Assembly (NCBI RefSeq): GCF_000515415.1
Contig: NZ_KI911783.1
Location: 1,168,392-1,232,391, forward strand
DNA length: 64,000 nucleotides
Direction: 5' to 3'
Source of the DNA: Bradyrhizobium sp. WSM1417
Lineage (GTDB): Bacteria > Pseudomonadota > Alphaproteobacteria > Rhizobiales > Xanthobacteraceae
A program made the position numbers and the translations under genes. The notes under the pieces were generated by a model. The model saw only the letters and a program-made list of their open reading frames with translations, was not told the origin of the DNA and searched no databases. Shown piece by piece: positions 1-9,095 of the stretch (position 1 is the first letter of the stretch; the number at the start of each line of letters is the position of its first letter).

Positions 1-1525
1 GGGTGATGGTGACGAGCACGGCGAGCCCGAGGCCCAGCGACAGCACGACCGAGGGCGTCAGCGCGCCCGGCCGGTGGATGTTGGCAATCGCAAGTCGCAG
101 CATCGGCCAGCGCGTGCGCGGCAGCCGTCGTGCGATCGTCATCAGCAGGGCGGCGATGCCGCGCAGCAGCGCGAACACGATGACAGAGGAGGCCACGAAC
201 ACCGCGGCGATGCGCTTGTCGAAGGAGAGGCCAATCACCACCGCGATCAGCAGCGCGATCACGACAGCCATGAAGACGAGATAGCTCCAGCGTGGCCGAT
301 GCCATTCGGAGCTGATGGTGTCGCGGAACAGGGCGGCCACCGGCACGTCGTGCACCCGCCCGAGCGGCCACAGGCCGAAGGCAAGCGCCGTGAGCAGCCC
401 GTAGACGAACGACAGCGCGAGTTCGTCGGCATGCACCGCCGGCACCACCGGCAGCGGCAGCAGCTTGCCGAGCAGGCCGACGATCGCAAACGGCATGGCG
501 GCGCCGAGCGCGAGCCCGATCAGCGACCCGATCGCGGCGAGCAGGAGCACCTGGGCGAGATAGATGCCGAACACGTCGCGCCCGGTGGCGCCGACGGCCT
601 TGAAGGCCGCGATCACCTCGAGCTTGTGGTCGATATGGGCCTTGACGGCATTGGCGACACCGACGCCGCCGACCAGCAGCGCGGCGAGGCCGACCAGCGT
701 CAGGAACTGCGTGAAGCGGTTGATGTTGCGCTCGAGCTGCGGCGAGGCATTGGAGCGGCTGCGGACCTCCCAGCCGGCCTGCGGCGCGGCGTTGCGGGCG
801 TCCGCGATGAAGGCGTCGGTGGCGCGCTCATCGTTGGCGATCTCCGGCAGCTTCACCCGATAGACCCAGCGCACCAGGCTGCCGGGCTGGATCAGGCCTG
901 TAGCGCGAAGGCCCGCCTCGCTGATCAGGAAGCGCGGGCCGAAGCCGATGCCGCCGGCGAGCTTGTCGGGCTCGGCTTCGACGGCGCTGCGGATCTGGAA
1001 CGTCGCAGCCCCGACTGTGACGCGATCGCCGGTCTTGAGCGACAGCCGCGCCAGCAGCGTCGGATCGGCGGCCGCGCCGAACGCGCCGTCGCGCTCCGCC
1101 AGCAGGTCGGACATCGGCAGCGGCGGCGCCAGCGTCAATTGGCCGAGCATCGGATAGGTGTCGTCGACCGCCTTCATCTCGACCAGCGCCAGCTTGCCCT
1201 CGGCCGAGCGCGCCATGCCGCGCAGTGTGGCGGCGCTCGAGACGGTACCGCGCGAACGCAGGAAGGCGACTTCCTCCGGCTTCGCCTCGCGCTGAAACAG
1301 GACGAATGACACGTCGCCGCCGAGCAGCGTGCGGCCCTCGCGGGCGAGGCCGTCGCTCAGGCTCGCCGAGACCGAGCCGACACCGGCGATCGCCATCACG
1401 CCGAGCGCGATGCAGGCGATGAAGACGTAGAAGCCGCGCAGGCCGCCGCGCAATTCGCGCAACGCATAGCGCAGCGACAGCGCGACGCCGTTGGGCTTCG
1501 CGAACGGTTCGGCAGCGATGCTCAT
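1..1525 (-). CDS. ABC transporter permease, FtsX/MacB-like (partial, C-terminus outside window)
   Basis: This is the membrane subunit of an ABC exporter of the YbbP/LolC type. About 508 codons are present, starting at the ATG at 1525 with the protein beginning [13 protein letters not shown]; the C-terminal part lies beyond the left edge. A first membrane segment follows about 30 residues in (GFYVFIACIALGVMAIAGVG), then a long periplasmic domain, then a cluster of hydrophobic segments including FLTLVGLAALLVGGVGVAN, which is the FtsX core. The start overlaps the stop of the ATPase gene by ATGA, so the two are translationally coupled. In E. coli the homologous ybbA-ybbP pair lies divergent from tesA, as here. 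The substrate is unknown. Confidence 0.85.
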   Translation of the reverse strand, partial: MSIAAEPFAKPNGVALSLRYALRELRGGLRGFYVFIACIALGVMAIAGVGSVSASLSDGLAREGRTLLGGDVSFVLFQREAKPEEVAFLRSRGTVSSAATLRGMARSAEGKLALVEMKAVDDTYPMLGQLTLAPPLPMSDLLAERDGAFGAAADPTLLARLSLKTGDRVTVGAATFQIRSAVEAEPDKLAGGIGFGPRFLISEAGLRATGLIQPGSLVRWVYRVKLPEIANDERATDAFIADARNAAPQAGWEVRSRSNASPQLERNINRFTQFLTLVGLAALLVGGVGVANAVKAHIDHKLEVIAAFKAVGATGRDVFGIYLAQVLLLAAIGSLIGLALGAAMPFAIVGLLGKLLPLPVVPAVHADELALSFVYGLLTALAFGLWPLGRVHDVPVAALFRDTISSEWHRPRWSYLVFMAVVIALLIAVVIGLSFDKRIAAVFVASSVIVFALLRGIAALLMTIARRLPRTRWPMLRLAIANIHRPGALTPSVVLSLGLGLAVLVTIT

Positions 1526-2244
1526 GCCGGCGCCGACTGGGTGTCGATCCGGCCCGAGCGCAGGCGGATCACGCGATCACAGCGATGCGCGAGCGAGGAA
1601 TCGTGCGTGACCAGCACCAGCGTCATGCCGCGCTCGGCATGCTTGCTGAACAGGAGGTCGACGATCTGTTGTCCCGTGGCTTCGTCGAGATTGCCGGTCG
1701 GCTCGTCGGCAACGAGGATCGCGGGATCGGGTGCCAGCGCGCGGGCCAGCGCGACGCGCTGCTGCTCGCCGCCGGAGAGCTGCGTCGGATAATGATGCAG
1801 ACGGTCGCCGAGCCCGACCGAATGAAGCTCTTGCGCCGCGCGCTTTGCGGCGTCGGGATTGCCCGCAAGCTCGAGCGGCACCGCGACGTTCTCCAGCGCG
1901 GTCATGGTCGGGATCAGATGGAAGGACTGGAAGACGATGCCGACCTGGCGGCCGCGGAAGCGGGCCAGCGCGTCCTCGTCGAGGGCATTGAAAGGCGTGC
2001 CGCTGACCACCACCTCTCCGCTATCAGGACGCTCCAGCCCCGCCATCACCATCAGCAGCGTGGATTTGCCCGAGCCTGACGGGCCGATCAGGCCGATCGT
2101 TTCGCTCCGGCCGACGCGCAAGCTGATATCCTTGAGAATGTGAACGCGTGCCGCGCCCGTACCCAATGACAGATTGACGTTGGAGATGGCGATGGTGTCC
2201 GCCGAACTGTCGGCGAGCGAAGAGGAAGAGATGCGAGTGTCCAT
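1522..2244 (-). CDS. ABC transporter ATP-binding protein (YbbA/LolD type)
   Basis: ATPase subunit of the exporter whose permease follows directly. From the ATG at 2244 it is 240 residues, the usual length for the LolD/MacB-N family. Walker A GPSGSGKS lies at about 54-61, the signature LSGGEQQR at 156-163 and Walker B ILVADEP at 176-182. An in-frame TTG at 2262 would add six residues (MPYDRT); the ATG is preferred because the core fold begins only around residue 17. The stop overlaps the permease start by four bases. The predicted start codon faces that of the divergent esterase gene within one CATG. Confidence 0.92.
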   Translation of the reverse strand: MDTRISSSSLADSSADTIAISNVNLSLGTGAARVHILKDISLRVGRSETIGLIGPSGSGKSTLLMVMAGLERPDSGEVVVSGTPFNALDEDALARFRGRQVGIVFQSFHLIPTMTALENVAVPLELAGNPDAAKRAAQELHSVGLGDRLHHYPTQLSGGEQQRVALARALAPDPAILVADEPTGNLDEATGQQIVDLLFSKHAERGMTLVLVTHDSSLAHRCDRVIRLRSGRIDTQSAPA

Positions 2245-2947
2245 GGTCCGGTCATATGGCAACTCCGCACGCGCGGTCGAGAGGCGTTACGGATTGTTCA
2301 TGCACATAGCCGTGTTGATGCTCGCTTTGATGACGGTCGCAAATCCGGCGTGGGCTCCGGCATGGGCCGAGGCGGCGAATCCGATCAAGCTGGTGGTTCT
2401 CGGCGATTCCCTGAGCGCCGGCCTCGGCCTCCCGGCCCAGCAAGCGTTCCCCGCAAAGCTTCAAAAAGCCTTGCAAGACAAAGGCATAGAGGTCGATATG
2501 ACCAATGCCGGGGTCTCCGGCGACACCTCCTCGGGAGGGCGTGACCGGCTCGACTGGTCGGTCCCCGACGGAACCGACGGTGTGATCATCGAGCTCGGCG
2601 CCAACGATGCGCTGCGCGGCATCGATCCCGATTTGACGCGCACCGCGCTGACCGAGATCGTCCAGCGCCTCAAGGCGCGCAAGATCGCGGTGATGCTGTG
2701 CGGCATGCTGGCGCCGCCGAATTACGGCGCGGATTATGCCGCACGCTTTAATTCGATTTATCCGGATCTGGCGAAAAAATTCGGCGTGCCGCTCTATCCG
2801 TTTTTTCTTGAGGGTGTCGCGGCCGATGCCAAGCTCAACCAGGCCGACGGCATTCATCCGACCGCGGCCGGCGTCGACATCATCGTCAGGAATATCTTGC
2901 CCACGGTTGAGGCATTCATTGGCACGATCGCTGGGCAGCGGCGTTGA
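2243..2947 (+). CDS. tesA: Arylesterase / acyl-CoA thioesterase I-like GDSL hydrolase
   Basis: Secreted SGNH hydrolase of the TesA family, acting on short esters or thioesters in the periplasm. Block I is GDSLSAGLGL (Ser about residue 56 from this start), block III is GANDALRG, and the catalytic Asp/His pair is in ADGIHPTAAG near the C-terminus. A signal peptide (hydrophobic HIAVLMLALM, cleavage near AWAEA) is preceded by a basic stretch AVERRYG, so I prefer an upstream start (ATG 2243, alternative ATG 2231) over the ATG at 2300, which would leave no charged n-region. Divergent from the ABC ATPase, the same arrangement as tesA/ybbA in enterobacteria. The exact start is uncertain. Confidence 0.85.
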   Translation: MVRSYGNSARAVERRYGLFMHIAVLMLALMTVANPAWAPAWAEAANPIKLVVLGDSLSAGLGLPAQQAFPAKLQKALQDKGIEVDMTNAGVSGDTSSGGRDRLDWSVPDGTDGVIIELGANDALRGIDPDLTRTALTEIVQRLKARKIAVMLCGMLAPPNYGADYAARFNSIYPDLAKKFGVPLYPFFLEGVAADAKLNQADGIHPTAAGVDIIVRNILPTVEAFIGTIAGQRR

Positions 2948-3129
2948 AAAGCAGGCAGCGCCGACCGTAATTCCCAGGGTTTTACCGGGGTGAGGCGCGC
3001 GATGCTTCGCAGAGTCACACAACTGCGATAGGAATTAAGGTACCGGTGATTCGTCGCCGGCTCTAAAATTTGGATATGACCTTGGGATCTTGCCCTCGGA
3101 TCATGCCCAAGCATCGGGAGTGCGAAACG

Positions 3130-3666
3130 ATGCCGCGTTTGTTCACTGGTCTGGAAATTCCGGCCGAGATTGGCCAGTCGCTTTCCAATTTGCGGGGCGG
3201 CCTTCCCGGCGCCCGCTGGATCGATCCCGAAAATTACCACGTCACACTGCGCTTCATCGGCAATATCGACGGCATGTCCGCCAACGAAATCGCCTCGATG
3301 CTGTTTCGCGTCGATCGCAAGCCGTTCGAGGTGAAGGTGCAGGGTTTGCAGAGTTTCGGCGGACGCAAGCCGCGCGCGGTGGTGGCCACCATCGTGCCGA
3401 GCAAGCCGCTGATGGAATTGCAGGCCGAGCTCGAGCGCCTGATGCAGCGGATCGGCCTCGACCCGGAAGGCCGCAAGTTCATCCCGCATGTCACGCTGGC
3501 CCGGCTGCACGACGCCACCGACCGTGACGTAGCCGATTATCTCTCGCTGCGCGGCTATTTTCCTAGCAAGGCCTTCACGGCCGAACGCTTCGTGCTGTTC
3601 TCGTCCCGCGCCTCCACCGGCGGCGGGCCCTATGTGGTCGAGGACGCCTACGAGCTGTGTGAGTAG
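3130..3666 (+). CDS. thpR: RNA 2',3'-cyclic phosphodiesterase
   Basis: Member of the 2H phosphoesterase family (formerly LigT), which opens 2',3'-cyclic phosphates on RNA ends. Both catalytic tetrapeptides are visible, HVTL at residues 37-40 and HVTL at 120-123, with the usual spacing of roughly 80 residues. Length is 178 residues, normal for ThpR. The frame is open from 3070, but homologues begin at MPRLFTGLEIP, so the ATG at 3130 is chosen. It stands alone between the esterase gene and zapE, with short gaps on both sides. Confidence 0.9.
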   Translation: MPRLFTGLEIPAEIGQSLSNLRGGLPGARWIDPENYHVTLRFIGNIDGMSANEIASMLFRVDRKPFEVKVQGLQSFGGRKPRAVVATIVPSKPLMELQAELERLMQRIGLDPEGRKFIPHVTLARLHDATDRDVADYLSLRGYFPSKAFTAERFVLFSSRASTGGGPYVVEDAYELCE

Positions 3667-3776
3667 CGAAGCTCTCGTGCCCCAAACGCTACGCAGCGCG
3701 ACCGGGACACGGAACGCATAGCGCCCCGCACCAATTCACGGCTTGCAATTTCCGCTCATCTCTGGCGGTAAAGAGC

Positions 3777-4961
3777 ATGCTCTCGACCCCCAGTTCCTCA
3801 TTCCGCGAGGCCTATCAGGCCCAGATCGCGTCCGGCGCGATCGAGCCCGACGCTGCCCAGGCCGAAATCGCCGACGCCTATGCAGCGCTCGACCAGCGGC
3901 TCGCCGATTACAAGCCGGCGCGCAAGCAGGGCCTGCTCAGCCGCCTCTTCAGCAGCGACAAGGACGAGGCGCCGCACGGGCTCTACGTCCATGGCGAGGT
4001 CGGCCGCGGCAAGACCATGCTGATGGATCTGTTCTTCCAGCACTCGACCGTCGAGCACAAGCGGCGCGCGCATTTCCACGAATTCATGGCCGATGTGCAC
4101 GAGCGCATCTACGATTATCGCCAAGACATCGCGCGCGGCGAGATCGCCGACGGCGACGTCATCGCGCTGACCGCGCATGCGATCTTCGAGGAGAGCTGGC
4201 TGCTCTGCTTCGACGAATTCCACGTCACCGACATTGCAGACGCGATGATCCTCGGCCGCCTGTTCGCAAAACTGCTGGAGCTCGGCACCGTCGTGGTCGC
4301 GACCTCCAACGTCGCGCCTGACGACCTCTACAAGGGCGGTCTGAACCGTTCGCTGTTCCTGCCCTTCATCAGGCAGATCACCGACCACATGGACGTGCTG
4401 CGGCTCGAGGCGCGCACCGACTTCCGGCTGGAAAAGCTTCAAGGCGTGCCGATGTGGCTGACGCCGGCAGACACCGAGGCGGACGCCGCGCTCGACCGCG
4501 CCTGGTCGAAGATGTCAGGCGGCGCCAAATGCAAATCGCGCGATATTTCGATCAAGGGCCGCATCCTGCACGTGCCGTGCTCGGCCCACGGCGTGGCGCG
4601 CTTCGCGTTCGCCGATCTCTGTGAGAAGCCGCTCGGGGCATCCGACTATCTCAGGCTGGCGCACGATTATCACACCATCCTGGTCGACCATATTCCAGTG
4701 ATGGACATCTCCCAGCGCAACGCCGCCAAGCGTTTCATCACGCTGATCGACACGCTCTATGACAATGCCGTGAAGCTGATGGCCTCGGCCGATGCCAACC
4801 CGATCTCGCTCTATCTTGCCAACGAGGGCAACGAGGCCAACGAGTTCAAGCGCACCGCCTCGCGCCTGATCGAAATGAGCTCGGAATCGTATCTGGCGCT
4901 GCCCCACGGCCGCAAGGATTCCACCGCCAGCGGATCGACCAAAGGTTTGGTTGAGACCTAA
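3777..4961 (+). CDS. zapE: Cell division protein ZapE / AFG1-like ATPase
   Basis: AAA-type P-loop ATPase of the ZapE/AFG1 family. In E. coli ZapE associates with the Z-ring; the mitochondrial homologue AFG1 is linked to turnover of respiratory subunits. Walker A GEVGRGKT is at residues 73-80 and Walker B LLCFDEFHV at 142-150. At 394 residues it is close to the alphaproteobacterial family length. It lies immediately upstream of mdh and the suc genes, a neighbourhood I recall as common in rhizobia, but a REP-like hairpin and about 210 bp separate it from mdh, so cotranscription is doubtful. Confidence 0.9.
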   Translation: MLSTPSSSFREAYQAQIASGAIEPDAAQAEIADAYAALDQRLADYKPARKQGLLSRLFSSDKDEAPHGLYVHGEVGRGKTMLMDLFFQHSTVEHKRRAHFHEFMADVHERIYDYRQDIARGEIADGDVIALTAHAIFEESWLLCFDEFHVTDIADAMILGRLFAKLLELGTVVVATSNVAPDDLYKGGLNRSLFLPFIRQITDHMDVLRLEARTDFRLEKLQGVPMWLTPADTEADAALDRAWSKMSGGAKCKSRDISIKGRILHVPCSAHGVARFAFADLCEKPLGASDYLRLAHDYHTILVDHIPVMDISQRNAAKRFITLIDTLYDNAVKLMASADANPISLYLANEGNEANEFKRTASRLIEMSSESYLALPHGRKDSTASGSTKGLVET

Positions 4962-5008
4962 AGGGTCTGGCGGAGACTTAAGTCCTATTTAGTCCTATTT
5001 GCCAGCGC

Positions 5009-5050
5009 TGTCATTCCGGGCTCGGCGCTTCCCAAGCCCCGGAATGACGA
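5009..5050. repeat. REP-like hairpin between zapE and mdh
   Basis: Arms TCATTCCGG (5011-5019) and CCGGAATGA (5039-5047) flank a loop of about 19 bases. It resembles the terminal half of the other palindromic repeats in this window. Just before it is a perfect tandem duplication of the decamer AGTCCTATTT (4980-4999). It could also act as a terminator for zapE, but no T-run follows. Confidence 0.6.
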
Positions 5051-5062
5051 GGTTGCGCTTGA

Positions 5063-6142
<1,080 letters not shown>

Positions 6143-6153
6143 ACCCAATATCC

Positions 6154-6190
6154 CCGCCGAAGACCGAAACCCGGTCTTCGGCGGTTTCAT
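6154..6190 (+). terminator. Rho-independent-type terminator after mdh
   Basis: Perfect 13-bp GC-rich stem, CCGCCGAAGACCG (6154-6166) with CGGTCTTCGGCGG (6172-6184), five-base loop, followed by TTTCATTT. It begins 12 bases after the mdh stop codon. Confidence 0.85.
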
Positions 6191-6279
6191 TTCCGGGGTC
6201 CGCCAAACCTTGTTTAAGGTTGGGGCGGGTCCTGGTCCCCAAGTCCAGAGATAGATGTCAGAGAATCCGGGTTGCAGTT

Positions 6280-6308
6280 CTTGTGGTATATGGTATGCCA
6301 GCCACAAG
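6280..6308. promoter_or_regulatory. Inverted repeat upstream of sucC, candidate operator
   Basis: Arms CTTGTGG (6280-6286) and CCACAAG (6302-6308) enclose TGGTATATGGTATGCCA-like sequence, which is itself partly palindromic and resembles TGGTATACCA-type sites of FadR-class GntR regulators. It lies 50 bases before the sucC start, in the position of a promoter or operator. The regulator and function are inferred, not shown. Confidence 0.35.
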
Positions 6309-6358
6309 ACTGAGGTGGGCCTACGAGGTCACCGCCCGCGGGTTCAGGGAGCGACCAT

Positions 6359-7555
<1,197 letters not shown>

Positions 7556-7559
7556 GGCC

Positions 7560-8039
7560 ATGACCCAGGACCATCTCGCTGCATCATCCCCGCTGCCGGA
7601 GCACGCGCGACTTGCCGCGTTCGCCGGTGAATGGAATGGCGAGGAGGTGGTCTTTCCGTCGCGCTGGACGGAGGGCGGAATGGCGACTTCTCGCGTCGTG
7701 GCCCACATGGATCTCAACGGCTTCTATCTGATCCAGGACTCGGTCCAGACCCGCGACGGCAAGCAGAGCTTCGCCACCCACGGCATCTTCACCTTCGACC
7801 GCGAAGACCGGACCTACAAATTGTTCTGGTACGATTCGCTCGGCTACACGCCGCCCTCGCCCGCCTCCGGCGGCTGGGTCGGCAAGACCCTGACGCTGGT
7901 GCGCGGCTCGCTCCGCGGCAATGCGCGCCACGTCTATGAAATCATCGACGACGATTCCTATTCGTTGAAGATCCAGTTCTCGCCGGACGCGGAAGGCTGG
8001 GCCGACGTGCTCACCGGCGTCTACCGCCGCATCCACTGA
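7560..8039 (+). CDS. DUF1579-like small protein embedded between sucC and sucD
   Basis: A 159-residue protein with no signal peptide or membrane segment. The pattern ([12 protein letters not shown] near residue 20, [35 protein letters not shown], then a C-terminal QFSPDAEGW) resembles the DUF1579 family, a predicted lipocalin-like beta-barrel of unknown activity. Its ATG starts four bases after the sucC stop and its stop lies 34 bases before sucD, so it is almost certainly cotranscribed with the succinyl-CoA ligase subunits. Codon use is like its neighbours. I do not know its role. The family assignment is from remembered pattern and is moderate. Confidence 0.8.
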   Translation: MTQDHLAASSPLPEHARLAAFAGEWNGEEVVFPSRWTEGGMATSRVVAHMDLNGFYLIQDSVQTRDGKQSFATHGIFTFDREDRTYKLFWYDSLGYTPPSPASGGWVGKTLTLVRGSLRGNARHVYEIIDDDSYSLKIQFSPDAEGWADVLTGVYRRIH

Positions 8040-8073
8040 CCTCTCACTCGTTAGTTTCGCGAAAGCAGACCTC

Positions 8074-8958
8074 ATGTCCATCCTGATCGACAAGAACACC
8101 AAGGTCATCTGCCAGGGCTTTACCGGCAAGAACGGCACCTTCCACTCGGAGGCCGCGATTGCCTATGGCACCAAGATGGTCGGCGGCACTTCGCCCGGCA
8201 AAGGCGGCGCGACGCATCTGGGCCTGCCGGTGTTCGACACCGTGCGCGAGGCGCGTGAGAAGACCGGCGCCGATGCGTCGGTGATCTACGTGCCGCCGCC
8301 GGGCGCGGCCGATGCGATCTGCGAAGCCATCGACGCCGAGATACCGCTGATCGTCTGCATCACGGAAGGTATCCCGGTCATCGACATGGTCCGGGTGAAG
8401 CGTTCGCTGGCCGGCTCCAAGTCGCGCCTGATCGGGCCGAACTGCCCGGGCGTCATGACCGCCGGCGAGTGCAAGATCGGCATCATGCCGGCCAACATCT
8501 TCAAGACCGGCAGCGTCGGCATCGTCTCGCGCTCGGGCACCCTGACCTACGAAGCCGTGTTCCAGACCACCCAGGAAGGCCTCGGCCAGACCACCGCGGT
8601 CGGCATCGGCGGCGACCCGGTCAAGGGAACCGAGTTCATCGACGTGCTGGAAATGCTGCTCGGCGATCCCAAGACCGAGTCGATCATCATGATCGGCGAG
8701 ATCGGCGGTTCCGCCGAGGAGGACGCCGCCCAGTTCCTCAAGGACGAGGCCAAGCGCGGCCGCAAGAAGCCGATGGTCGGTTTCATCGCCGGTGTCACGG
8801 CCCCTCCCGGCCGCCGCATGGGCCACGCCGGCGCGATCATTTCGGGCGGCAAGGGCGACGCCGGCTCCAAGACCGACGCGATGAAATCGGCAGGAATTAC
8901 AGTGTCGCCATCTCCCGCTCGCCTTGGCCACACGCTTGCCGAAAAATTGAAGGGCTGA
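8074..8958 (+). CDS. sucD: Succinyl-CoA ligase (ADP-forming) subunit alpha
   Basis: Alpha subunit partner of SucC. It carries the CoA-binding N-terminal domain ([13 protein letters not shown], residues 14-26) and the active-site loop [12 protein letters not shown], whose His251 is phosphorylated during catalysis. Length 294 residues is typical. The start ATG at 8074 gives [15 protein letters not shown]. It is separated from sucC by the DUF1579-like gene rather than overlapping it, as it does in many bacteria. Confidence 0.97.
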   Translation: MSILIDKNTKVICQGFTGKNGTFHSEAAIAYGTKMVGGTSPGKGGATHLGLPVFDTVREAREKTGADASVIYVPPPGAADAICEAIDAEIPLIVCITEGIPVIDMVRVKRSLAGSKSRLIGPNCPGVMTAGECKIGIMPANIFKTGSVGIVSRSGTLTYEAVFQTTQEGLGQTTAVGIGGDPVKGTEFIDVLEMLLGDPKTESIIMIGEIGGSAEEDAAQFLKDEAKRGRKKPMVGFIAGVTAPPGRRMGHAGAIISGGKGDAGSKTDAMKSAGITVSPSPARLGHTLAEKLKG

Positions 8959-9095
8959 TTCACTCCTTCGTAATTTTCCGGGCGAAGTTTCGCAGCAAAT
9001 AGGGTAAATGGTGCCTGTCGCGCTGGTCCTCTGCCGGGGAGCCCAGCGCCAGCGCCGTTTGTTATGCGCGAACCGAAATCGCCAGGAACTCAAGT

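Noticed and set aside
74..1309. A 411-codon plus-strand frame opposite the ABC permease
   Set aside because: Extremely rich in Arg, Gln, Asp and His with no domain; the minus strand encodes a clear FtsX-type permease that runs off the window.
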